DNA from: Acetobacter nitrogenifigens DSM 23921 = NBRC 105050
GTDB lineage: Bacteria; Pseudomonadota; Alphaproteobacteria; Acetobacterales; Acetobacteraceae
Direction of reading: 5' to 3'
NCBI RefSeq assembly: GCF_000429165.1
Contig: NZ_AUBI01000024.1
Location: forward strand, 1 to 33,998
Length of the DNA: 33,998 nt
Shown here: positions 21,191 to 29,536 of the stretch, piece by piece
Layout: each line of letters opens with the position of its first letter
Numbering within the stretch: position 1 is the first letter of the stretch
Made by a program: the position numbers and the translations under genes
The notes under the pieces: generated by a model
Database searches by the model: none
Told to the model about the DNA's origin: nothing
Seen by the model: the letters and a program-made list of their open reading frames with translations, nothing else

Positions 21191-21442
21191 ATGCAACTTG
21201 CCCTGTTCCCGACTTCCGCGTCGCTGGTTCGCATCGATCCCGCCTGCAACGCATGGCGTTACTACGAGCTGACGATCCAGCCCGACCTGTTCGGCGGCGC
21301 CGCGCTCATGCGGCGCTGGGGCCGGATCGGGACGCAGGGCCGGTTGCGTCTTGACCTTTTCGTCGACGCCGGGGCGGCCGCCAACCAGCTCGCCCGCCTG
21401 AGCCGCCAGAAGCTGGCCAGAGGCTACGCGCCGCGCCCCTAG
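21191..21442 (+). CDS. Stand-alone WGR-domain protein
   Basis: This is an 83-aa protein. The ATG at 21191 has GGGAGGG upstream and starts at the family's usual N-terminus. It consists almost only of a WGR domain: RYYELTIQPDLFGGAALMRR, the name-giving WGRIGTQGRL, then a helix (AAANQLARLSRQKLARGY). WGR domains in PARP and other proteins contact DNA ends or nicks. Small WGR-only proteins occur in alphaproteobacteria and their role is unclear. Here it lies between HU and the relaxase, so binding at the nicked oriT is an attractive but untested idea. Confidence 0.8.
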   Translation: MQLALFPTSASLVRIDPACNAWRYYELTIQPDLFGGAALMRRWGRIGTQGRLRLDLFVDAGAAANQLARLSRQKLARGYAPRP

Positions 21443-21464
21443 TCGCCTTCCTTTTCCGCTCGCC

Positions 21465-21483
21465 CTTTCTCGTCGCATGACGT
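21465..21483 (+). promoter_or_regulatory. Recurrent box upstream of the relaxase operon
   Basis: CTTTCTCGTCGCATGACGT in sense orientation, 45 nt before the ATG at 21529, the first gene of the two-gene relaxase operon. Confidence 0.5.
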
Positions 21484-21528
21484 TGGCGAAACCTGTGCTG
21501 CGACACTTGAAACGCAGGGCAGGACGGT

Positions 21529-21837
21529 ATGAGCAACACCCCACAACCCACTGAAGCCGAATGGCGGGTGCATGTCGACGAACAGTTCGACGCGGTGAAA
21601 GAGGCGCTGCGGGCCATCGCCACGCGTCAGGACCTTATTCTTGAGCTTCTCACGCCCGAAAAGAGCGACGGCCCCACGCTGGACGAGCTGCTGGCGCGCG
21701 TCGTGACCCTGATCGCCGATCAGCGCCCCATTCTGCGCCGTATTGACCATACGACAGGGGTTTCGCTCGACATTCTGGAAGGCCGCGAACCTCGGTCCCG
21801 GGAAACGCCCGACGAGGCGGGGGCTGATGGAGCATGA
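21529..21837 (+). CDS. Small accessory protein coupled to the relaxase
   Basis: This 102-aa acidic protein is predicted helical (EWRVHVDEQFDAVKEALRAI, LDELLARVVTLIADQRPIL) and possibly coiled-coil. Its stop overlaps the relaxase start (ATGATGA), so the two are translationally coupled. A GGAC site precedes the ATG. Relaxase operons often begin with a small accessory subunit, but this one shows no ribbon-helix-helix signature, so its role is inferred from position only. Confidence 0.65.
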   Translation: MSNTPQPTEAEWRVHVDEQFDAVKEALRAIATRQDLILELLTPEKSDGPTLDELLARVVTLIADQRPILRRIDHTTGVSLDILEGREPRSRETPDEAGADGA

Positions 21838-24800
21838 TGACGTTCCGAAAGATCTCGGCCGCCTGCAAGGGGCGGCTGGTCACGGCCTACTACACTCAGG
21901 AGATACCAGACCCAGAGGTGGATTTCCGTCTCGATCCCACGAAGGCTCCCGATGGAGACGGCGCCCGCCTGACCAGCTACTATACGGGTCGCGACGGCCG
22001 CGCCGCCTGGCGTCCGGACATGAGCGCGCGGGCGGCCGATGTCCTGGGCATCGACCGGTTCACTCCGCCGACCAACGCGCAGCTCGCCAACCTGTATGAG
22101 GCGAAGCGGGCGGATAACGGCGAGGCGTGGTCGGCCCATGACCGCAAGATCAGCGCCTACGATCTCACGCTTGCTCCCCATAAGTCCGTGACGCTGGCCG
22201 CCGAATTCGCCACGACCGAGGCGGAACGCGCGGCGATCTGGCACGCCATTGATACGGCGAACGACGCCACCATGCGCTACGTCGCCCGCGAACTGGGGCA
22301 GGCCCGGCGGGGCAGGGGCGGGAAGGACGGCGCCGAGGAAGGCGAGGTGGCGTGGGTGTCTTATCGCCACACGACGGCGCGCCCGACCGTCGAGGCGAAA
22401 GACCCGGAGAGCGACGTCACCTATCTGATCGACACGCCAGTCGGCGGAGATCCGCACGCTCATATCCATAACACCCTGTTCAACATGGTCGTGACCGAGG
22501 ACGGTCATGTCGGCTCCCTCGACACGAAACAGCTGCGCTCGCGCGTGCATGAATTCGGGGCGTATTTTCAGGCCGTGCTGGCTCAGGAGCTGCGCAGCAT
22601 CGGGATCGAGCAGCAATACGACGCGAAGGAGCAGGCGACGATCGTCAGCGCCGTCCCGCAACCCATTTCCGATTTCTTCAGCAAGGGACGGCGCAACGTC
22701 CTTAAAGCCGCGCAGGCCTATGCGACGGATCAGGGGCTGGACTGGGACGAGATGTCGATCGAGGGGAAGCAGAAGATCCTCTCGATGGCCGGACTGGCCG
22801 CACGGCTAGGCAAGGATCAGGGCGCCGATGACCGGGAGATCTGGAAACGGCAGGCGGACGAGTTGGGCTGGGTCGACCAGAGTCTGATCGGACCTGAAAT
22901 CGATCCAGGCCTCGACCGTCATGGTCGGCTCGACGAGGCCTGGCGCTTCGTCGCGCGCCATCTGGAGGAAGAGTTCAAGACGGCGGCTGTGATCGATCAC
23001 CACAAGCTGCGCATGTACGCGGCGCGCGGATTGATCGCGACCGGGATCGATGGCGGCGTCAGGGACATTGATGATGTCGTCAGGCTCACCGAGGAGCGCG
23101 GCATTGATGTGCGCGGTCAGAGGGTCCAGCTCGTGGTCGCGGCGAAAGGCGAACAGGAGCGCGTCACGCACACCGAACAGATCCGGCTTGAAGAGGATCT
23201 TGCGATTCATGTCGCGCGGGCAGCCGGGGATCGGAGCGGGGCTCTCGGTAAGGACGCGATCGACAGGGCCATCGAGCGGTCCGGACTGGATTTTGAATCC
23301 GCGCAGGGTCTGGCGCAGCGTGAAGCGGTCTACACCCTTGGACAGGGCGGGGCGATCGCCATGCTGACCGGAGTGGCCGGGTCCGGCAAGACGACGCTCC
23401 TCAGGCCTCTGGTTGACGCGTGGCGGCATGACGAACGAGCTGGTCCTGAAGGCCGGCGAGTGATCGGGGTCGCGAACGCGTGGCGTCAAGCGGACGCGCT
23501 GAAGGATGCAGGGATTGAAGAGACCTATGCGCTTTCGCCGTTTCTGGATCGCGTGGATCGGGGCGATCTCGTGCTGGACCGCAACACCGTAATCGCTCTT
23601 GACGAGGTCGGGCAGGTGGCGCCACGGCAGATGCTCCGGTTACTGGAGATGCAACGTGATACCGGGCTGATCCTGAGGCTGATGGGCGACCGCGAACAGG
23701 CGCAGGCGATCGAGGCCGGCGATGCGCTCGAAATCATAAACCGCGTGCTCGAGGACACTGATCGCGCCGAGCTTCTGTCGACGGTCAGGCAGAGACGTCA
23801 GCGCGACAGGATGATCGCAGGGCTGTTTCGTGGCGAAGAGCCCGGAGAGGCGGAACTGGACGCCTACGCGACAAAAGGGAAGGCGACCGCCGCCGAAACG
23901 GACGCAGACCGGGACGACGATCTTCGCAACCGCTTTCACGCGGACGAGGTGAAGAAAGCGATCGCGATGAAACGGGAAGACGGTACCATCAGTCTTGTCA
24001 CCGGAGACCATGACAATGTGCTGGAGACGATCGCGCGGCACTATCTCGATCGACGGGACGCCCTCAGAGCGGAAGGCCCGAAGCGGGACGGATCCTGTAA
24101 GACCGTCAGCATGTCGGTCCTGACCAACCGCGACGCGGCCGATCTGAGTCAGGCGGTGCGCCGGTTGCTGCAGGAGCGCGGCGAGGTGGCGCGCGAAGAG
24201 CGCGTCGTGAAAGCGGTCGACCAGCGCGGCGACGAATACGACATGGCTGTGGCGACTGGCGATCGCGTCCGGCTTTACAGGCGGGTTTGGGGAAAGGTGG
24301 ATGGAAAGTCCACCTGGGCAGGCAATAACGGCGACATCTGCGAAGTTCTGGGCGTCACCGACGAGGGGCTGCGTCTTCGTCTCGCCGGCGGCCAGGAGGC
24401 GGATGTGGAATGGAGGCGGTTCTCAGATGGCCGATCCAACCGCGTCATGCTTGGCTTCGGGCACGCGATGACGGTCGACGCGGCGCAGGGCCTGACGTCG
24501 GATGAACACATAAACGCCATGCCGCGTGGCGCGGATCTCGCCACAGGTTTCACATCCTATGTCGCGGAAAGCCGGGCGCGGGGTACGACGTGGACGATGA
24601 TCGCGGACGGCGCGACCTTCGAGGCGGTGCGTAACGGACGGGCGCTTGGAGACCAGACGTCCATTACCAGCGAGGATCTTTGGGATCATGTCGCGCGCAG
24701 GATGGCGCACAAGCCATACAAGGCCCTGGGAATGGATCTTCCGCATCGAAAGCGAAAGGATCGCGATCAGCGGGTGCGCGAGCTGATCGACGTCGGCCGC

Positions 24801-25079
24801 AAAATGGAGCAGGCGCGACGCGAGGGACGCGATCCGGGACAGGAGAACAAAATCGCCGTTCGCGGACGGCAAATACAGAAAGAGCATGGTGGTCTTATCG
24901 CGAAGCTTGATGCTGAGCTGCGACAGATCATGGAGCATGCTCAGATCGTCATGAGCGAGCGCGAAGTCAGCCTCCGCCGCGAACGGGCAGGAGCAGTGCC
25001 GTCACAGGGTGAGCCGGTCGTTCCGGGTGAGCGGAAAAGAGGGCCGGAGGCGGGCATAACAGGGCACTTAAAAGTATGA
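21834..25079 (+). CDS. TrwC/MobF-type relaxase-helicase
   Basis: This 1081-aa protein has the MOBF layout. The N-terminal relaxase domain carries the catalytic Tyr pair (TAYYT, Y19-Y20) and the metal-binding His cluster GGDPHAHIHNTLFN (about residues 203-216). It continues into a helicase domain of the RecD/TraI type with Walker A TGVAGSGKTTLL (about residues 508-520), the DEVGQ box (LDEVGQVAPRQML) and later MTVDAAQGLTSDEH. The enzyme nicks one strand at oriT, stays bound through the Tyr, and unwinds the strand to be transferred. The last 8-10 residues coincide with the border of the AT-rich island, so the extreme C-terminus may have been changed by the insertion. Start 21834 or 21837 cannot be separated. 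Confidence 0.92.
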   Translation: MMTFRKISAACKGRLVTAYYTQEIPDPEVDFRLDPTKAPDGDGARLTSYYTGRDGRAAWRPDMSARAADVLGIDRFTPPTNAQLANLYEAKRADNGEAWSAHDRKISAYDLTLAPHKSVTLAAEFATTEAERAAIWHAIDTANDATMRYVARELGQARRGRGGKDGAEEGEVAWVSYRHTTARPTVEAKDPESDVTYLIDTPVGGDPHAHIHNTLFNMVVTEDGHVGSLDTKQLRSRVHEFGAYFQAVLAQELRSIGIEQQYDAKEQATIVSAVPQPISDFFSKGRRNVLKAAQAYATDQGLDWDEMSIEGKQKILSMAGLAARLGKDQGADDREIWKRQADELGWVDQSLIGPEIDPGLDRHGRLDEAWRFVARHLEEEFKTAAVIDHHKLRMYAARGLIATGIDGGVRDIDDVVRLTEERGIDVRGQRVQLVVAAKGEQERVTHTEQIRLEEDLAIHVARAAGDRSGALGKDAIDRAIERSGLDFESAQGLAQREAVYTLGQGGAIAMLTGVAGSGKTTLLRPLVDAWRHDERAGPEGRRVIGVANAWRQADALKDAGIEETYALSPFLDRVDRGDLVLDRNTVIALDEVGQVAPRQMLRLLEMQRDTGLILRLMGDREQAQAIEAGDALEIINRVLEDTDRAELLSTVRQRRQRDRMIAGLFRGEEPGEAELDAYATKGKATAAETDADRDDDLRNRFHADEVKKAIAMKREDGTISLVTGDHDNVLETIARHYLDRRDALRAEGPKRDGSCKTVSMSVLTNRDAADLSQAVRRLLQERGEVAREERVVKAVDQRGDEYDMAVATGDRVRLYRRVWGKVDGKSTWAGNNGDICEVLGVTDEGLRLRLAGGQEADVEWRRFSDGRSNRVMLGFGHAMTVDAAQGLTSDEHINAMPRGADLATGFTSYVAESRARGTTWTMIADGATFEAVRNGRALGDQTSITSEDLWDHVARRMAHKPYKALGMDLPHRKRKDRDQRVRELIDVGRKMEQARREGRDPGQENKIAVRGRQIQKEHGGLIAKLDAELRQIMEHAQIVMSEREVSLRRERAGAVPSQGEPVVPGERKRGPEAGITGHLKV

Positions 25080-25127
25080 GAAACGTTATTCCAAAAAATA
25101 CAATATGAATTAAGAATTTACCTACAA

Positions 25128-25904
25128 TCAAGAATCCAAAGTAATACGCAGTTGAGTGGAGGCAGTGGCAAACCACTTTATGATTGGATACCATCTCCCG
25201 AAATACCGAGCTTCTCTTAGATTTAAAGTCATACCCCGTTTTGAAATATAAGAAAGTTCGTAAACGGGGAAATAAGCGTCACTGCTGGCTGCATTTTGTA
25301 TAATATTATTAAACAATATTCTTCCTACCCGTCCATTCCCATCCCCAAAAGGATGCAAGGTAACCAACGAACAGTAAGCGTACATCGCAGACAAATAAGG
25401 ATTAATTCTGGCATAGGAGTTTAAACGAGATCGTATGTTTTCAATTTCCAAATCGATCACATTACAATCCGGATAGAATATTGTTTCGTGTGAGATGTGG
25501 CCTGATGTTCTAACTGGAAAGTTTCGAAACTTAGATGGTGCTTGAAAAATATGGCTGTGAATCTCAATAAGATATTCCACGAACGTTCTATTATCGGAAA
25601 ACAAGTTATAAATATCCAATTTCGGGCGAGCAAAAATCGACTCATTGCCAGACTTTATACTCGGCATCGAATCATAATAATTCATTATTTTATTCGACAG
25701 CCTGTGGTGCAATTTGTAGGAATCAACCAAACATTCATCGTCTATGGGCCGAGAATTATACCACAATACATTCTCTTTCTTCTTGTTTTGTGCAATATAA
25801 ATAAAATTGTCGGAAAACTCATCAACAAGAGGTAATAGTTCAATAATTTGAATTTGTTCTATACAGGGAAGTGGCTCATATTGTATATAGCGCATTTTCG
25901 TCAT
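25128..25904 (-). CDS. Second Fic-domain protein, in AT-rich island
   Basis: This 258-aa protein has a full Fic motif HPFGDGNGRVGR (HPFxxGNGR at residues 184-192) with the N-terminal RTSGHISHE/HETIFYP flap region typical of Fic/DOC proteins of about this size. Fic enzymes attach AMP or other nucleotide moieties to proteins. I see no S/T-x-x-x-E-G/N inhibitory helix in it, unlike self-inhibited Fic proteins. Codon use is strongly AT-rich. Its ATG overlaps the stop of the glycosyltransferase gene (ATGA), so the two are made together, suggesting that two modifying enzymes act in one pathway. Confidence 0.85.
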   Translation of the reverse strand: MTKMRYIQYEPLPCIEQIQIIELLPLVDEFSDNFIYIAQNKKKENVLWYNSRPIDDECLVDSYKLHHRLSNKIMNYYDSMPSIKSGNESIFARPKLDIYNLFSDNRTFVEYLIEIHSHIFQAPSKFRNFPVRTSGHISHETIFYPDCNVIDLEIENIRSRLNSYARINPYLSAMYAYCSLVTLHPFGDGNGRVGRILFNNIIQNAASSDAYFPVYELSYISKRGMTLNLREARYFGRWYPIIKWFATASTQLRITLDS

Positions 25905-26695
25905 CCCAGAAATGTATTAACGTCACTTTCCATCGTTCCTGTAAAAACATCATTTGATATATTATTTAATGACGTTGACCTATTCTTGTATTGATCTTCA
26001 AATTTATTTTTTGCTAGGATATTCCTTTGTTCGTCGCCGTGTGTGAGATGAATACCACGTCCATGATACAATCGATTTAGCCCCAGCGTTAATTGTGATC
26101 GCAATATAAAATCAATATCCTCCCACCCCCATCCTTCTAATGCAGAATTATATCCACCAACAGCAGTGAAGTCTGTTCTCAAGATGGAAAATATACCCGG
26201 AGCGCCGCGCGCGCGCGCCTGAGGAAATGATGAAGATATAGTGGTATAGGCCTCAATTCCATTTGATAAGCATATTGTTATACCGTGATCTATCCTATGT
26301 AGATTTCCGTATGGGAGAAAGTTTTCAGGAACCACGCTTTCGGATACGGTTTCGAGCGTAACAAAATTCTTCTTCACTACGTTGTGTGCGACGAATTCAA
26401 AATCGAAATCTGTCAGGTAAACGTCAGAATCGCAAAATAGCAAAAAATCATTACTGGCGTAGCTTGCGGCTATGTTTATAAATAGTGACTTGTTAAACTT
26501 TCTATCTCCAGCATTAATGCCTATTACGTTTAAGTGTTCGGTTTGTATTTTGTTCTTAAATGAAATAAATATATCATTATTGTTATGTACTATTATGATT
26601 TCAAATAAATATCGTGCAGCAATCGCCATTGTCTTTTCTATGGTTTTCACATACTCGGGGCGAGAAACAGCAACGACTATTAAAGAGAAATACAT
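25901..26695 (-). CDS. Glycosyltransferase (GT2/galactosyltransferase-like)
   Basis: This is a 264-aa protein. The ATG at 26695 is chosen because AGAGG lies 9 nt upstream and the promoter at 26721-26749 leaves a short leader; an ATG at 26716 is nearly at the predicted transcription start. The N-terminus (FSLIVVAVSRPEYVKTIEKT) begins a GT-A fold, the metal-binding DxD is DSD at residues 89-91 (LLFCDSDVYLT), and residues 180-195 (GGYN then EGWGWEDIDF) match the C-terminal galactosyltransferase domain. Such enzymes transfer a sugar from a nucleotide-sugar. The acceptor is unknown; the linked Fic gene and the nearby Gly-rich protein make a protein or peptide acceptor possible. Confidence 0.8.
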   Translation of the reverse strand: MYFSLIVVAVSRPEYVKTIEKTMAIAARYLFEIIIVHNNNDIFISFKNKIQTEHLNVIGINAGDRKFNKSLFINIAASYASNDFLLFCDSDVYLTDFDFEFVAHNVVKKNFVTLETVSESVVPENFLPYGNLHRIDHGITICLSNGIEAYTTISSSFPQARARGAPGIFSILRTDFTAVGGYNSALEGWGWEDIDFILRSQLTLGLNRLYHGRGIHLTHGDEQRNILAKNKFEDQYKNRSTSLNNISNDVFTGTMESDVNTFLG

Positions 26696-26716
26696 AGTAT
26701 AAAACCTCTGTGACAT

Positions 26717-27055
26717 GATGATTATCGAGATTCATATTGATAAAGTCAACTCTCACAGCATATTCAGGGGGGAAGACCTATTTTTACAGATTTTGTGGAT
26801 CTCTTATAGTGTGTCAATGCCTAAGTGGCTTTGCCACGCGAACTAGATGGACCGAATCCTAACATCATTTCAACGTCACTGATGGTCAAAAACAGAAAGT
26901 GGTGCAACACCCCGCAGAGTCACCTGAGAATCGTCTGCCAACAACGAAATAAACCGGTAGCGTCACTGCCCGGCATCACTTAAATCCTGTCACAACAGGT
27001 TTTTCAAAAAAGGTCATTGGCATTTTCAAATATATGGCAGCGAAGTTGACGCAAG
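26717..27055. other. Gene-free stretch with remnant-like sequence and a hairpin
   Basis: Apart from the promoter at its left end, this 340-nt stretch has no supported gene. Its middle (26840-26985) is less AT-rich than the island around it and holds a 42-codon open frame on the plus strand ending near 26982, without a start signal, which may be the tail of a lost gene or insertion sequence. Directly after it, CCTGT-CACA-ACAGG followed by TTTTT (26986-27004) looks like a plus-strand terminator. Confidence 0.4.
26721..26749 (-). promoter_or_regulatory. Promoter of the glycosyltransferase-Fic operon
   Basis: On the minus strand TTGACT (26744-26749) and GATAAT (26721-26726) are spaced by 17 nt, a good sigma-70 match, placed 25 nt before the chosen ATG. 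Confidence 0.6.
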
Positions 27056-27886
27056 CTAGTCCCTCTGCACTTCAGAATTCCTCGTCAGAACAAGAGATCT
27101 AATATGCGAAAAATAGAGACTTATCATCACAGCGGCGTTTAGGTTAAACGTGAACAAACACTCCCAAAAAACAGCGCTGAAAATAGGCGTGCTATTGATA
27201 ATCTTTGACGATATCACGCATATTAATAATAAAATCCACAATAGCGCAGGAAATGCAAAAAGAATACTGATTCTTGTTATTCCAAATTTTTTTATACACC
27301 TCTTTTTTATTGTAATAAATGCAAAAAATAAACCAACATAGAAGGTGAATATAATTAACAAACTCGAATTGACAATATATCTATCTAATATAGAGTGAGC
27401 AAATGATGTTGCGATGAGAGTAAAACAAGTCATAATACATTTATTTCTGTGTGTCAGGAGAAATACTAAAGCTATGATCGATGTAAACTCAACGTGACTA
27501 GGCATTGCCAAAACTTGCCTTGCCCAAATCGTAAAATTATCATGATCAGGTAATAGCCTACCCCATCCGTAAGTTTCCCACCCAGCAAATGCAGCTGACA
27601 CACACACAGAAGAGCGAAGAAAGTTTTGCTCTTTAAGGAGTTTAAATCCGATTATTGAAAATAATAATTTTGCTAACTCCTCACGAATCCCCAACATAAA
27701 GACGTTATCAGTAAATAAAAAATATTGCGCAATATAAAAATACAACTTTAAAGAAATGGCTGCAACAAGACCGAGTAATGCGTAGACGAATAATTTTACA
27801 ATATCCGCTTTGTGTTCTCTGTACATGTCGAGGCAAAAAAAATTGCATAGTGAAAAATATGTAGCAATCAGACATAGGTAGAGCAC
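27056..27886 (-). CDS. PrsW-like intramembrane protease
   Basis: This 276-aa polytopic membrane protein has about seven to eight helices. It has the PrsW-family signature: GIREELAKLL (Glu-Glu-x-x-Lys, residues 67-76), AAFAGWETYGWG (the F-x-x-x-E motif, E104), a His in MPSHVEF (H131) and a further His in TSFAHSILD (H164). PrsW cleaves anti-sigma factors inside the membrane; relatives mature other peptides and proteins. The only in-frame start at the 5' end is GTG 27886, without a clear ribosome binding site; an ATG at 27826 is an alternative. It lies 57 nt downstream of the Gly-rich gene and may share its transcript. Confidence 0.75.
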   Translation of the reverse strand: MLYLCLIATYFSLCNFFCLDMYREHKADIVKLFVYALLGLVAAISLKLYFYIAQYFLFTDNVFMLGIREELAKLLFSIIGFKLLKEQNFLRSSVCVSAAFAGWETYGWGRLLPDHDNFTIWARQVLAMPSHVEFTSIIALVFLLTHRNKCIMTCFTLIATSFAHSILDRYIVNSSLLIIFTFYVGLFFAFITIKKRCIKKFGITRISILFAFPALLWILLLICVISSKIINSTPIFSAVFWECLFTFNLNAAVMISLYFSHIRSLVLTRNSEVQRD

Positions 27887-27943
27887 AGATTTCGAACCCG
27901 CAAGTTAAAAGTTATTTCTGTGCTCAACCTGAAACTATATAAA

Positions 27944-28765
27944 TTAATATTTTACCTGGGAATTGCTGTCGCTCGCCAGCGACGCACCGGGTGTATTGAC
28001 CTTGTGATTGTCCAAAGATACAGGCACGGAAGCTATATAATTGTCTCGCAATGCCGCCTGCTGATAACTTCCCACAATTGGCGTGCCATCGTAATTACTA
28101 GCTATATCACTGGCGACTTCGTTTAGAAAATCTTGTGAAATTTGAAGGAGCTGATCATTTGTTAGATTAGACGACATCATTGATGATTGCGCAACTGACG
28201 AGGATCCTGCAATAAATTGCATAGAATTATTCAATTTATTTTGACTTCCCCCTATAATTTTATCGAATGCTCTTTCGAAATCTCCCATTATTCGACTTGC
28301 TGCGGACTCTACATCGCCGATTATCCTACCCGCAATCTCATTTGATAATCCTACGCAACCTCCAGCCGACACACCTTTTCCTGCAAGATTAACTGAAAAT
28401 GAAATCTGGTTGGGACCGGTGGAAACACTGCAAGCCCCTGTTGCGTTGTTAACGGTCGTGGCGCCAGCAGGAGGTGCTGTAGTGCCATTTTTAACTCCTG
28501 TCTGAAGCGCTTCACTTTGCCCGTCCTGCATCTGGAATTTATTTTGCGCATTTGGCGATAAATCTGCAATCTGCCATGCACCATAATCGGCGTTTCCATT
28601 GCCGCCAGTAGTAGGGCCTACGCCGCCGCCGCCGCCTCCAGGGATAGTTCCTCCGCCTCCTCCAGGCGGCGTTCCGATAACTGTCAGGCTTTCAGAGGGC
28701 ATGGCTGAGAAAAGCAGCAAATCGTCCTCAGATGCGAATTTCTGCGCAGGCACAAAAGTTTCCAT
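27944..28765 (-). CDS. Glycine-rich unknown protein, possible substrate or bacteriocin-like
   Basis: This 273-aa protein has no signal peptide. Residues 1-31 are an acidic/hydrophobic leader-like stretch (METFVPAQKFASEDDLLLFS, then SESLTVIG), followed by a Gly/Pro tract (residues 33-58, with runs of five and six Gly). Next come a domain with two cysteines (C112, C137), a helical part (SNEIAGRIIGDVESAASRIM) and a polar Ser/Asn-rich tail. The Gly tract recalls the flexible N-terminus of colicins or the leader junction of processed peptides, but there is no direct match. It is the first gene of the island's minus-strand genes, followed by a PrsW-like protease, a glycosyltransferase and a Fic protein, which could process or modify it. 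That link is inference. Confidence 0.65.
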   Translation of the reverse strand: METFVPAQKFASEDDLLLFSAMPSESLTVIGTPPGGGGGTIPGGGGGGVGPTTGGNGNADYGAWQIADLSPNAQNKFQMQDGQSEALQTGVKNGTTAPPAGATTVNNATGACSVSTGPNQISFSVNLAGKGVSAGGCVGLSNEIAGRIIGDVESAASRIMGDFERAFDKIIGGSQNKLNNSMQFIAGSSSVAQSSMMSSNLTNDQLLQISQDFLNEVASDIASNYDGTPIVGSYQQAALRDNYIASVPVSLDNHKVNTPGASLASDSNSQVKY

Positions 28766-28790
28766 AGTCGCCGTCTCGTCTATTTCATTT

Positions 28791-28816
28791 GTTACGTTAA
28801 GTTTCCATGTTACGTT
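28791..28816 (-). promoter_or_regulatory. Direct repeats upstream of the Gly-rich gene
   Basis: GTTACGTT occurs at 28791-28798 and 28809-28816, 18 bp apart (AACGTAAC in gene sense). A TTGACA lies further upstream on the minus strand near 28840. These could be a regulator site and a -35 box; I see no convincing -10. Confidence 0.35.
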
Positions 28817-28849
28817 GTGATATGTTTCGATGAAATGTCAAGCACTCTA

Positions 28850-29205
28850 AGAGGCTGTTAGGCCATCATCCAATCTGCAGCGCTAGCGATGTGGAAGATC
28901 GAGAGCAAAGCTCGTTATTTTGTTTCTGGTTTTGACAAGCACACCACTACTCTCAGGCTTTGCGATGTCGATGGGCGCTTATTGTCCAGGCACTGGACTG
29001 GTTCGAATTGCGGCGGCGCCTTGCGCGCAGAGCGGGACGGTTTCAAGATTTGGTGGCGGTACGACTGGCTCACGCATCTAACCTATACGGGACTGTTGAT
29101 CGCGTGAGATCATGGAGTGGGACCGATCGCCATACAGCGGCTCCTGCTGGGGAGCGGTCTCGAGTCAGTCTGAACAATTTACTTTCATGGCATCAATCAT
29201 CCAAG
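28850..29205. other. Gene-free border of the AT-rich island
   Basis: Base composition returns to GC-rich near 28850. Short plus-strand frames in 28889-29107 (for example FKIWWRYDWLTH) faintly resemble the C-terminal end of IS5-type transposases (FK-W-RYD), so this may be an insertion-sequence remnant marking the island border. The evidence is thin and I see no intact gene. Confidence 0.25.
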
Positions 29206-29208
29206 ACC

Positions 29209-29237
29209 TTGATTTCTCGTCGTTGAGCATATACAAT
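29209..29237 (+). promoter_or_regulatory. vapBC promoter
   Basis: TTGATT (29209-29214) and TACAAT (29232-29237) are exactly 17 nt apart. The string CATATACA is repeated around the -10 and just after it (29228 and 29242), a likely operator for VapB. Confidence 0.6.
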
Positions 29238-29263
29238 TTGACATATACATACAGGAGGCCACT

Positions 29264-29536
29264 ATGCCCATCCCTGAAATCCATCCGCGACCTCGGGAGG
29301 TAAAACTCTTCCGGAATAATCGCAGTCAGGCAGTGCGTATCCCGGTGGAATTTGAACTGCCGGGAGACCGCGTGCTTATCCGTCGGGACGGTGACAGGCT
29401 GGTTCTTGAGCCCGTCAAGGCGCCGTCTACGCTGAAAGAACTCCTCGGCGCATGGCGTGAAGAGCCCCCGTTAGGCCCCGAGGACGATTTCCCCGACGTT
29501 CATGATGTCGCCGCCAGACCGGAAGATACCTTGTGA
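29264..29536 (+). CDS. vapB: VapB/VagC-family antitoxin
   Basis: This 90-aa protein has an AbrB/SpoVT-type swapped-hairpin N-terminus: EVKLFRNNRSQAVRIPVEFE, then LPGDRVLIRRDGDRLVLEPV, the usual strings of VagC/VapB antitoxins. The C-terminal tail (KELLGAWREEPPLGPEDDFP) would wrap the toxin. AGGAGG lies 7 nt before the ATG. It overlaps vapC by 4 nt and is probably the operon's autorepressor. Confidence 0.88.
   Translation: MPIPEIHPRPREVKLFRNNRSQAVRIPVEFELPGDRVLIRRDGDRLVLEPVKAPSTLKELLGAWREEPPLGPEDDFPDVHDVAARPEDTL

Noticed and set aside
22806..23489. 227-codon frame opposite the relaxase gene
   Set aside because: It is antisense to the helicase domain of a clearly recognised relaxase and has no independent support.
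24415..24938. Additional frames opposite the relaxase C-terminus
   Set aside because: They are shadows of the GC-rich relaxase gene, without start signals.
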